5,336 bases of DNA from an uncultured Verrucomicrobiales bacterium (lineage in GTDB: Bacteria; Verrucomicrobiota; Verrucomicrobiia; Verrucomicrobiales; Akkermansiaceae), in assembly GCA_937916135.1 (NCBI GenBank), contig CALFTQ010000033.1:1-5336 (forward strand), given 5' to 3'. This document shows positions 1 through 4,687 of the stretch, in pieces. The notes under the pieces are model-generated. The model searched no databases. It was given only the letters and a program-made list of their open reading frames with translations, and was not told the origin of the DNA. How positions within the stretch are numbered: position 1 is the first letter of the stretch; each line of letters begins with the position of its first letter. Made by a program: the position numbers and the translations under genes.

Positions 1-1
1 G

Positions 2-184
2 CGGAGACGGGTACCTCGTACTTCAGTTGAGCCGCCGCTCAATGATGGCGAACCGGCGGCACTGCGTGCCCCGGGCGCCGAGCTGAACCCCGCCCAAATC
101 GCCGCAGATGCGGAGTATATGGCGGGGGAGATGCTGGAGGGTCTGCGTGAGCCTGAAGAAATTCGGATGCACACCTATAGATAA
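2..184 (+). CDS. C-terminal end of an upstream phage protein (partial)
   Basis: An open frame enters from the left edge and ends at TAA 182-184, giving the last 60 residues of a protein. I see no recognisable domain. The end is acidic and alanine/glutamate-rich (NPAQIAADAEYMAGEMLEGL), followed by a short tail ending in MHTYR, and looks helical. In Mu-like phages the genes before the I protease encode the portal (gp29-like) and the MuF-like minor head protein, so this is probably one of them; that rests on position only. The first residues (RVPRTSVE) are encoded by 7-bp repeats. A competing reading in frame 1 ends at TGA 28-30; frame 2 is preferred because it stays open for the whole stretch and has protein-like composition. 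Confidence 0.6.
   Translation, partial: RRRVPRTSVEPPLNDGEPAALRAPGAELNPAQIAADAEYMAGEMLEGLREPEEIRMHTYR
11..24 (-). repeat. Two GAAGTAC-type heptamers in inverted orientation
   Basis: GTACCTC and GTACTTC sit side by side. On the minus strand they read GAAGTAC GAGGTAC, the same heptamer family as at 1101-1114 and 3715-3735. The ten bases at 16-25 are the exact reverse complement of 1100-1109. The repeat lies inside the coding frame of the upstream partial gene, so it is translated there. Confidence 0.5.
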
Positions 185-301
185 AGATTGAGGGCATTCC
201 CGCGACTAGCCTCGGTCAAGCCAAGATGACAACAGGAACACCCTCACGGATATAAGACCACACCACCACCAAAAAGTCAACCACAAAAACAAAGAAAAGC
301 G
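185..301. other. Non-coding gap with an A-rich leader
   Basis: No convincing gene lies in these 117 bases. An ATG at 226 opens only a nine-codon frame. The right part, about 257-301, is rich in A and C and poor in G, and forms an A-rich leader into the small gene at 302. A TATAAG at 251-256 resembles a -10 box, but the only partner, ATGACA at 226-231, is 19 bases upstream and a weak match, so I do not call a promoter. TGAGGG at 189-194 and CCCTCA at 241-246 could pair, but six bases at that distance is not strong evidence. Confidence 0.35.
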
Positions 302-418
302 ATGAAAACGATATTTCAGAGAATAGCCGGGGTGATAGCCGCCCCATTCACCATTATCGGGCTGCTGGTAGCCCTGCTGGTGAGCTATGGGGAGAGCGAG
401 TATGACCCCTACGAGTAA
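302..418 (+). CDS. Small single-pass membrane peptide
   Basis: This 38-residue ORF starts MKTIFQR and continues with an uninterrupted hydrophobic segment, about residues 8-29 (IAGVIAAPFTIIGLLVALLV), then a short acidic tail (GESEYDPYE). The layout predicts one membrane helix with a positively charged N-terminus and an acidic C-terminus. I do not recognise a family. A small membrane protein in a phage operon could have a lysis, holin-like or superinfection role, but nothing here shows which. An A-rich leader containing AAAGAAAA precedes the ATG, and the 3' end overlaps the next small ORF by 17 bases, which suggests coupled translation. Confidence 0.5.
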   Translation: MKTIFQRIAGVIAAPFTIIGLLVALLVSYGESEYDPYE

Positions 419-542
419 AGACGCGTTAAAACACGCCAGAAACGCCCGCAGAGGAAAAATGGCACACTTTACCATGAAAAACACCATCCCCCCCCGCAGA
501 CCGCCCGCAGAGGGCGGCAGACCGCAGCCGCAGGCTGCCTAA
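402..542 (+). CDS. Small basic peptide, unknown function
   Basis: This 46-residue ORF begins inside the end of the preceding small gene. It has a good ribosome-binding stretch, GGGGAGAG at 389-396, about five bases before its ATG, which is the main reason to accept it. The product is basic (DALKHARNARRGK) with a proline/arginine-rich second half (PPRRPPAEGGRP). No domain or membrane segment is visible. The second half is encoded by two GC hairpins (501-517 and 524-538), so that part may be shaped by RNA structure rather than protein function. It may also be a chance ORF in the leader of the protease gene. Confidence 0.4.
   Translation: MTPTSKDALKHARNARRGKMAHFTMKNTIPPRRPPAEGGRPQPQAA
501..538 (+). 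other. Two tandem GC-rich hairpins
   Basis: CCGCCC (501-506) pairs with GGGCGG (512-517) around GCAGA. GCAGCC (524-529) pairs with GGCTGC (533-538) around GCA. There is no following T-run, so these are not classical intrinsic terminators. They lie at the 3' end of the small basic ORF and are followed at once by the heptamer leader of the protease gene, matching the hairpin-then-heptamer order at 1784-1848 and 2286-2351. Confidence 0.55.
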
Positions 543-549
543 CCCAATA

Positions 550-584
550 AATCGACAATCGACAATCGAAAATCGTAAATCCTC
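550..584 (+). repeat. Five heptamers forming the leader of the protease gene
   Basis: The 35 bases divide exactly into AATCGAC, AATCGAC, AATCGAA, AATCGTA and AATCCTC, and the ATG of the next gene follows directly. There is no good Shine-Dalgarno sequence here, so the start presumably relies on an A-rich, unstructured leader. The array has the same phase and almost the same sequence as the leader at 3252-3286. Confidence 0.75.
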
Positions 585-1742
585 ATGAATTTCATCACCG
601 AGACAGACCTGCAGCCCCCCACCGCCCCCGGGGATGGCTGGTACATCATCGAAGCCGCCGGGGAACACGCCAGGCGAGTGAAGGACACGGAGCTGGTGCA
701 GCAGCTGACGCCGGAGGTGCTGGCAGCCGTAGCTGCTGCGGGGGTGCCTGCCGAGGGGCTGCCGATAGACCGCGACCACCTCTCCCTGGACTCCGACAAC
801 AGCACTGAGGCGATGGGCTGGGTGCGTGAGCTGGCGATGTGCGGCAGCGACCTGGCCGCGCGGATCGAGTGGACGAGCCTGGGGCTGCCGCTCATCACGG
901 GGCGGGTGTACAAGCATTTTTCCACAGTGTACCCGCCACCCACGGCGGAGCAGCTGGCGGCGGGGGTGTATGAGCCCGTGCAATTGATAGGGCTTGCACT
1001 GACGAACCAGCCGAATAACCGCGCGGGGCAACCGCCCATTACCAACTCGCTTCCGTCTCCGCTCCAAAAGAGCTACGCCGAGACGGGTGGGCGAGTTGTT
1101 GAAGTACGAAGTGAGGAAGAGGCGGGCATGAGCCCGCAGGAAGATTTTTCTGCCGCTTCCGCCAACGCTCAGGCTGAGCTTAGGCGTGACAAGGAGGCGG
1201 CGGGAACCGCAAACAAACCAACCGAAACAACACCGACTATGTTTAGTCCCGAAATATTGGCCGCCCTGGGCTTGCCCGAGGGAGCCACCGAAGCCGAGGT
1301 GCTGGCAAAAGTGCAGGAGCTCAAGCAGAATGCCGAGATTGCCAACACTGCCGTGAAAGCCGCCGAGGCCGCCGAGGCCGAGGCTGTGATCAACGCCGCC
1401 GAAAAGGAGAACGGCGTGGAGCTCTCCCCCGAGGAGAAGACGGAAGCCAAGGAGCAGATTATTACCAACCGCGCCCATGGCTTGAAGTATGTAGGGCTGC
1501 TGTGCCGCGATAAGCGACCCGCCGCCGCCACAAGTGGCTCCGGCGTGGCAAGCCCGGTGAGCAACAGCCGCCGCTATGCAGGCAAGACCCCGCTGGCCAA
1601 TCGCAGCACCCCCGCCGACCCGGAGCAGGCAATCGCCAACCGTGCGCAGCAGCTCTGCGATGAGGCTCCCGCCGCAGGTAAGCACCTCGGCTACTTCACC
1701 GCCGTGGAAAAAGCCCGCGCCGAGGCAGCCAAAGGCTGCTGA
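585..1742 (+). CDS. Mu gpI-like head maturation protease with scaffold domain
   Basis: This 385-residue protein matches the Mu-like prophage I protein family in pattern and length (Mu gpI is of similar size). It would cleave head proteins during procapsid maturation. The N-terminal half (about 1-155) has the family signs: IDRDH at 61-65, AMGWVREL at 76-83, IEWTSLG at 94-100, a YKHFSTVYPP block at 109-118, and IGLALTNQP near 135-143. His65 and Ser113 are candidate catalytic residues by position, not proven. Residues 153-218 form a low-complexity linker. Residues 219-300 are alanine/glutamate-rich and probably coiled-coil, as expected of an internal scaffold (in Mu, a separate product, Z, comes from the 3' part of I). 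ATGs at residues 182 and 219 could start such a product. The start at 585 is chosen because the heptamer leader ends there and the family N-terminus begins there. Confidence 0.88.
   Translation: MNFITETDLQPPTAPGDGWYIIEAAGEHARRVKDTELVQQLTPEVLAAVAAAGVPAEGLPIDRDHLSLDSDNSTEAMGWVRELAMCGSDLAARIEWTSLGLPLITGRVYKHFSTVYPPPTAEQLAAGVYEPVQLIGLALTNQPNNRAGQPPITNSLPSPLQKSYAETGGRVVEVRSEEEAGMSPQEDFSAASANAQAELRRDKEAAGTANKPTETTPTMFSPEILAALGLPEGATEAEVLAKVQELKQNAEIANTAVKAAEAAEAEAVINAAEKENGVELSPEEKTEAKEQIITNRAHGLKYVGLLCRDKRPAAATSGSGVASPVSNSRRYAGKTPLANRSTPADPEQAIANRAQQLCDEAPAAGKHLGYFTAVEKARAEAAKGC
1043..1098 (+). other. Nested inverted repeat inside the protease/scaffold gene
   Basis: Three nested arms pair: CAACTCGC (1043-1050) with GCGAGTTG (1091-1098), CCGTCTC (1053-1059) with GAGACGG (1080-1086), and GCTC (1061-1064) with GAGC (1070-1073), closing on the loop CAAAA. 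The internal loops are small (2/4 and 1/6 bases). The element encodes protein residues 153-172, the start of the low-complexity linker. It is directly followed by GAAGTAC heptamers and the internal ATG at 1128. Confidence 0.6.
1101..1121 (+). repeat. GAAGTAC-type heptamers within the coding frame
   Basis: GAAGTAC and GAAGTGA are followed by the more diverged GGAAGAG. This is the same repeat type as the leader at 3715-3735 and the inverted copy at 11-24. Here it is read as protein (EVRSEEE), between the protease and scaffold halves. Confidence 0.5.
1128..1742 (+). other. Possible internal-start scaffold protein (Mu Z-like)
   Basis: An in-frame ATG at 1128 (residue 182 of the protease) has purine-rich GAAGAGG at 1116-1122, about five bases upstream, a better Shine-Dalgarno match than most gene starts in this window. 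Initiation here would give a 204-residue protein holding only the linker and the alanine/glutamate-rich scaffold half. In Mu the scaffold protein Z is made from the 3' part of gene I, so such a product is expected by analogy. A second candidate start is ATG 1239 (residue 219), preceded by an A/C-rich stretch resembling the leaders of other genes here. Confidence 0.4.
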
Positions 1743-1848
1743 AGTTGAAAGTTAAATTTTGAAAGTTGAAAGTGTACAGTTAGCCGCGCTCCGCGCGGGG
1801 AATTTGACACTTCCAAAATCATAAATCCAAAATACAAAATCCAAAGAT
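1743..1848 (+). repeat. Composite junction module, copy 1 (heptamers, GC hairpin, heptamers)
   Basis: The junction starts with GAAAGTT-type heptamers (TGAAGTT, GAAAGTT, AAATTTT, GAAAGTT, GAAAGTG), the first beginning in the stop codon of the protease gene. Next comes a GC hairpin, CCGCGC (1784-1789), loop TCC, GCGCGG (1793-1798), flanked by an outer stem AAGTGT (1770-1775) with ACACTT (1807-1812). Last comes a second array at 1813-1847: CCAAAAT, CATAAAT, CCAAAAT, ACAAAAT, CCAAAGA. The ATG of the decoration gene follows one base later. The hairpin has no T-run, so RNA processing, stabilisation or attenuation is more likely than full termination; the role is inferred. Confidence 0.7.
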
Positions 1849-2241
1849 ATGGCTATATACCATCAATTCCAGAGTGTGCGCCTGACGGCAGGCGCAGATT
1901 TGAGCAGCTGCGAGGGCTGCTTTGTAACGGTGGACGGTGCAACGGGCACCGCCACCCTCACCACCGCTTCCACCACGCCTGATAAGGTGTATGGTGTGCT
2001 GGACGGTGTGGATGTGAAGGACCGCCCGGTGGATGTGATTCTGCCCGGCTGCTCCGGCATTGTAGGCGCGAAGTTGCACAGCGGCTCTGCCGCCGTGGTG
2101 CCGGGCGACCGCCTGGTGCTGGCGGCTAACGGCACGGTAACGAAGGGCACGAGCGGCACCCTTGTGGCGGTGGCCGTGGGTAGTGGCACTGCCGGTAATC
2201 TCACCCCCGTCCGCCTGGTGCAGCCTACTACGCTGGGCTAA
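1849..2241 (+). CDS. Probable capsid decoration/cement protein (DUF2190-like)
   Basis: This 130-residue protein is rich in Gly, Ala, Val and Thr and looks like a small all-beta fold. It carries a PGDRLVLAANGTV stretch at 85-97, typical of small head-decoration proteins that bind the outside of the capsid and stabilise it. Its place between the protease/scaffold and major capsid genes is where phages commonly keep the decoration gene (lambda D and DUF2190 proteins). Cys21 and Cys24 form a CxxC pair and Cys68 is a third cysteine; their role is unknown. The start follows a heptamer leader without a clear Shine-Dalgarno site. It is flanked on both sides by copies of the same junction module, so it may be strongly or separately expressed. 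The family call rests on composition, motif and position. Confidence 0.65.
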   Translation: MAIYHQFQSVRLTAGADLSSCEGCFVTVDGATGTATLTTASTTPDKVYGVLDGVDVKDRPVDVILPGCSGIVGAKLHSGSAAVVPGDRLVLAANGTVTKGTSGTLVAVAVGSGTAGNLTPVRLVQPTTLG

Positions 2242-2351
2242 ACAAGTAGAAAGTTGAATTTTGAAAGTTGAAAGTACAAAGCTAGCCGCGCCGACGGCGC
2301 GGGGAACTTCTCAATTCGTAAATCGTCAATCGTAAATCGTAAAATAAGACT
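2242..2351 (+). repeat. Composite junction module, copy 2 (heptamers, GC hairpin, heptamers)
   Basis: The order is the same as in the module before the decoration gene. GAAAGTT, GAATTTT, GAAAGTT and GAAAGT run from 2249 to 2275. A perfect hairpin follows: CCGCGCC (2286-2292), loop GAC, GGCGCGG (2296-2302), with a short outer stem AAGT (2272-2275) and ACTT (2306-2309). AATCGTA-type heptamers at about 2313-2347 lead to ATG 2352. The left heptamers and hairpin flanks are nearly identical to copy 1, but the stem and loop bases differ while pairing is kept, and the right array belongs to a different heptamer class. Confidence 0.7.
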
Positions 2352-3242
2352 ATGTTTCAGGGAACTGACCATTACAACCAGATTCTGACCACCTACGCCC
2401 AGGGCGCATACGCCAACCCGGACGGTGCGGTGGACCTCTCCCGCCTTATCTTCCCGGAGGTAGCCGTGGAGGAGGCGCTGGGCACCTACGATAAGTGGGC
2501 GCTTGACCCCGCATTCACCCCGGTGGATGCTACGCTGGCACGCAACCAGAGCGCCCACCGCATCAATGTGGAGCGCACCACGGGCATTTTCAACTGCACC
2601 CCGCAGGCTTTGGAGATTGCCCACTGGACGCCCGCGCTCATGCAGAAGAGCGGTGCTCGCTACCGCGAGGCAGGCGTGCGCACGCTGATGAGCTCCCAGT
2701 TCATCACCCGCCAGGTGGGGGCTGTGGATTTGCTCAAGAAAGCAGTGGCGGAGGATACCTCCCTCAAGATTACCGCCTCTGATGACCCGGTGGAGAAGCT
2801 TGATAAGCTCTGCGAGAAGATTGCGGGCGGTGTGGTAGGCCGCATGCCCAAGACCCTCATCATGGGCCGCACGGCATGGAACGCCATCAAGAACAACGAG
2901 AAGATGAAGACCCGCTGCCACGGGCTGGCCTATGCCATCAAGCCCGAGGAGCTGAAGGATGCGCTTGCCTACAATGGGGTGGACATCGTTATCTCCGACA
3001 TCTATGCCAAGGTGAATGGGGTGATGGTGCCGCTGCTGGGTAAGGATGTCGTGGCTCTGTACAATGAGGAGGCGCCGGGGCTTTCCGACCTCTCCTTCGG
3101 TAAGGAGTTCACGCTTTCCGCCGGTGGTCCCGAGGTGCTGACCTACAAGGACCATGCCCTCTATGATGTGGACGTGCTGCTGTGGTCCAGCGACCGACAG
3201 GTGGCCAATGCCGCCGCTGCCGCCCGCCTGACCGTTGCCTAA
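2352..3242 (+). CDS. Major capsid protein (HK97-fold type)
   Basis: This 296-residue protein is the likely main shell subunit. It is close in length to the Mu major head protein (about 300 residues). The N-terminal LSRLIFPEVAVEEALGTYDKW (29-49) resembles the start of many HK97-fold capsid proteins, with the FPEV motif before a short loop. A middle segment, PKTLIMGRTAWNAIKNN (166-182), matches the 'P-x-T-hydrophobic, then helix' signature of the A-domain region, and YNGVDIVISDIY (207-218) and LLGKDVVALYNEE (228-240) look like the following strands. There is no long N-terminal delta domain, which agrees with a separate scaffold from the protease gene. It comes just after the decoration gene and before the adaptor. 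The start follows a heptamer leader ending in AATAAGACT. Confidence 0.82.
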   Translation: MFQGTDHYNQILTTYAQGAYANPDGAVDLSRLIFPEVAVEEALGTYDKWALDPAFTPVDATLARNQSAHRINVERTTGIFNCTPQALEIAHWTPALMQKSGARYREAGVRTLMSSQFITRQVGAVDLLKKAVAEDTSLKITASDDPVEKLDKLCEKIAGGVVGRMPKTLIMGRTAWNAIKNNEKMKTRCHGLAYAIKPEELKDALAYNGVDIVISDIYAKVNGVMVPLLGKDVVALYNEEAPGLSDLSFGKEFTLSAGGPEVLTYKDHALYDVDVLLWSSDRQVANAAAAARLTVA

Positions 3243-3251
3243 TGAAGTAAA

Positions 3252-3286
3252 AATCGAAAATCGTCAATCGAAAATCGTAAATCCCC
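3252..3286 (+). repeat. Five heptamers forming the leader of the adaptor gene
   Basis: The 35 bases divide exactly into AATCGAA, AATCGTC, AATCGAA, AATCGTA and AATCCCC, ending against the ATG at 3287. Number, phase and last units match the leader at 550-584, although the two genes are unrelated. Upstream bases 3244-3250 (GAAGTAA) resemble another heptamer class. Confidence 0.75.
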
Positions 3287-3715
3287 ATGATGGACTACTT
3301 CACGCTGGATGATGCGCTGCTGGCCGAGGCCTTCAATGAGAAGGAGGCGGCATCCCTCCTGCAGACCCGCCGCAGCCTGCCTGCCGACCCTGTGCCGGGT
3401 ATCTGCGCGGGGCTGGCCGCGCGCATGCGCAATGCGGTGCTGGCGGGTGGGCGTGCCCACTTGCCTGCGGATGTCCTTGCGGTGCCCATGGCACTGCGAG
3501 GGGAGGCAACGGCGATTCTCCGCGTGAAGCTGCTCACCCGCTTCGCCCTCGCCATTACCGAGGAGCGCAAGCGGGAGGCAGAGGCGGCGGAGTCGCGGCT
3601 GGATGCCATTGCGAAGGGGGAGTACCCGCTGCCGGATGACTCCGTAGCGGCTGCCCCCACCTACCATGGCCGCCCGCTGCGCTGGCAGAGCCCGCAGGGC
3701 GGTGGAATCATGTAG
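3287..3715 (+). CDS. Head-tail adaptor, Mu gp36-like (DUF1320-like)
   Basis: This 142-residue protein is mainly helical and directly follows the major capsid gene, the usual place of the adaptor that sits under the portal and receives the tail. The N-terminal MMDYFTLDDALLAEAF resembles the short start of Mu gp36-type proteins. The body contains a hydrophobic helix (LRVKLLTRFALAITEERK, about 78-95) followed by an A-ESRLDAIAKGEYPLPDD stretch near 101-117, which fits the family's 'LxxIxxGxxxLP' ending; length also fits. The start could be either of two adjacent ATGs (3287 or 3290); 3287 is chosen because the repeat array ends exactly there. The last residues (GRPLRWQSPQGGGIM) are glycine-rich and probably flexible. 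Confidence 0.65.
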   Translation: MMDYFTLDDALLAEAFNEKEAASLLQTRRSLPADPVPGICAGLAARMRNAVLAGGRAHLPADVLAVPMALRGEATAILRVKLLTRFALAITEERKREAEAAESRLDAIAKGEYPLPDDSVAAAPTYHGRPLRWQSPQGGGIM

Positions 3716-3736
3716 AAGTACGAAGGACGAAGTAGC
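3715..3736 (+). promoter_or_regulatory. GAAGTAC heptamer leader with ribosome-binding AAGGA
   Basis: GAAGTAC, GAAGGAC and GAAGTAG fill the gap between the adaptor stop codon (whose final G is the first repeat base) and the ATG at 3737. The middle copy supplies AAGGA at 3723-3727, nine bases before the ATG, so here the repeat itself provides a plausible Shine-Dalgarno site. Confidence 0.55.
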
Positions 3737-4246
3737 ATGAAGATTGCCGCAGAGTACAAATTGGCCACCGCGCTCATTGAGCACCTGCAGGGGGATGCCG
3801 AGCTTTCTCCCGCCGTGCTGGCGGAGCCCTTTGACCACACAGACCAATGCCAGGCAATTGCACTGGCAGCGCAGCAGCATGACTTCGCCATCGCGGTGGA
3901 GCCGCTGCCGGTGCAGTTACCCACCGACCCGACCGCCCGCACGGGGGTGGCAACGCTGCGCTTGGCGGTGCATGTGCTGACGACTACGCAGCTGGCAAGC
4001 GGCCTGCCTGCCGGACAGGCAGGGCAGAGTGCTGCCGCCCTCGCTGCCTCCGTACAGGGGGCTGTGCTGGCCACCTGCTGCACCTTCTGCCCCGAGGGAC
4101 TCCACGGCATACCCTACGCCCTCCCGGTGCTCGAAAGTGTGGCGGAGCTCGATCTCTCCAAGTTCGACTCCCTCGCCAACCTGACGGGCGCGGCGATTAT
4201 GCTGAGCCATAAGGCGAACCTTAAACAATACTATTTACAAAAATGA
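3737..4246 (+). CDS. Probable tail terminator / tail completion protein
   Basis: This 169-residue protein lies between the head-tail adaptor and the tail genes, where Mu gp37-like (DUF1834-like) and gpU-type tail terminators are found; these cap the tail tube and join it to the head. It begins with a helix (YKLATALIEHLQGD, 7-20) as in such proteins, followed by alternating beta-type segments such as TLRLAVHVLTT (73-83) and a C-terminal segment LTGAAIMLSHKANL (149-162). Four cysteines (38, 114, 115, 118) are unusual for the class. No motif is decisive, so the call is mainly positional. Its stop codon overlaps the next gene's start in an ATGA arrangement. Confidence 0.5.
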   Translation: MKIAAEYKLATALIEHLQGDAELSPAVLAEPFDHTDQCQAIALAAQQHDFAIAVEPLPVQLPTDPTARTGVATLRLAVHVLTTTQLASGLPAGQAGQSAAALAASVQGAVLATCCTFCPEGLHGIPYALPVLESVAELDLSKFDSLANLTGAAIMLSHKANLKQYYLQK

Positions 4247-4491
4247 ACTCAGAACACAAGGAGCATGCGGCTAAGGCCGCGAATTTCGTCACCGGCCTCC
4301 TCACAGGCTGGGGTGTACCCGCCGCTTGGGCTAAGGCCGTGAGCGGTGCGATTATTGGTGCGACCATCGGTGCACTGGTGGCCGTGGGTGTGCTGACGAG
4401 CTGCACGACTACCTACAGCCAGTCGGCTGATGGTGCGGTGCATTACAGCCGCACCATCTCTCTGCCGAATAACCTCATCCCCGGAAAGTAA
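4243..4491 (+). CDS. Small hydrophobic protein with lipobox-like motif
   Basis: This 82-residue protein has a polar N-terminus (MNSEHKEHAAKAANF), a mildly hydrophobic stretch (about 16-30), a strong membrane segment (about 34-51, SGAIIGATIGALVAVGVL), then LTSC with Cys54, and a polar tail (TTTYSQSADGAVHYSR). LTSC fits a lipobox, but the part before it is far longer than a normal lipoprotein signal. It could therefore be a membrane protein with one or two helices, possibly holin-like, or a lipoprotein with an atypical signal, possibly spanin-like. An internal in-frame start nearer the cysteine is not available, since no Met lies between 2 and 54. Its start overlaps the previous stop (ATGA), so translation is likely coupled. 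I cannot assign a family. Confidence 0.65.
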   Translation: MNSEHKEHAAKAANFVTGLLTGWGVPAAWAKAVSGAIIGATIGALVAVGVLTSCTTTYSQSADGAVHYSRTISLPNNLIPGK

Positions 4492-4494
4492 GCT

Positions 4495-4665
4495 ATGAGT
4501 AAGAAGCAGACAACGGAAGCACCCGCCGCTGAGTGGGTGCGCGTAAAAATCAAGAAGACCACCCACGTGGCTGGTGCCATCGCCGCGCCCGGCGCCATCG
4601 TGAACGTCTCCAAGGAGACCGCCGACCGTTTGGTAGCAGACGGCTGCGCAGTCATCCTTTATTAA
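4495..4665 (+). CDS. Short phage protein of head-tail region, unknown role
   Basis: This 56-residue ORF starts three bases after the previous stop, with GGAAAG upstream at 4482-4487. It begins MSKKQTTEAP and continues VRVKIKKTTHVAGAIAAPG, then VNVSKETADRLVADGCAVIL. The pattern (beta strand, 'V-A-G-x-I', a P-G turn, then a short helix 'S-x-E-x-A-x-x-L-V' and 'G-x-A') is one I recognise from many short uncharacterised proteins between head and tail genes of siphophages, which often read like a small beta-rich domain. Its role is not known to me. The spacing and protein-like sequence make it a convincing gene. Confidence 0.7.
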   Translation: MSKKQTTEAPAAEWVRVKIKKTTHVAGAIAAPGAIVNVSKETADRLVADGCAVILY

Positions 4666-4687
4666 CATCAGCCCCCAAAAATCGAAA
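4666..4687 (+). promoter_or_regulatory. A-rich leader of the tail tube gene with one heptamer
   Basis: The last bases before ATG 4688 are CCAAAAATCGAAA, containing a single AATCGAA unit at 4680-4686 like those in the other leaders. There is no Shine-Dalgarno sequence. This looks like a minimal form of the heptamer leader. Confidence 0.4.

Noticed and set aside
224..256. Possible sigma70 promoter, ATGACA with TATAAG
   Set aside because: The spacing is 19 bases, the -35 match is weak, and nothing else supports a transcription start.
206..487. Minus-strand 93-codon frame rich in hydrophobic and Trp residues
   Set aside because: It is antisense to the two small + strand ORFs, shows no convincing start signal, and its hydrophobic look comes from the reverse of A-rich leader sequence.
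426..1685. Minus-strand open frame of 419 codons opposite the protease gene
   Set aside because: It mirrors the GC-rich codons of the recognised Mu I-like gene. Its product is low in complexity, dominated by Gly, Leu and Arg, and shows no domain.
1743..1768. Bacteroidota-type -7 promoter (TAnnTTTG) in the GAAAGTT heptamers
   Set aside because: TAAATTTTG resembles the motif but the spacing is off by one base and no matching -33 element is present.
1784..2302. GC hairpins considered as intrinsic terminators
   Set aside because: Neither is followed by a T-run, and the downstream genes belong to the same structural set with no visible new promoter.
2238..3155. Minus-strand 305-codon frame opposite the major capsid gene
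   Set aside because: The + strand has the capsid-like protein. The antisense frame is a composition effect and runs into the repeat leader.
550..3286. Repeats considered as a CRISPR array
   Set aside because: The units are 7 bp, degenerate and directly adjacent, with no 28-37 bp repeat, no spacers and no cas genes.
3309..3980. Short + strand frames at 3309-3527 and 3744-3980 nested in the adaptor and terminator genes
   Set aside because: Their products are Arg/Trp/Cys-rich out-of-frame readings of GC-rich genes.
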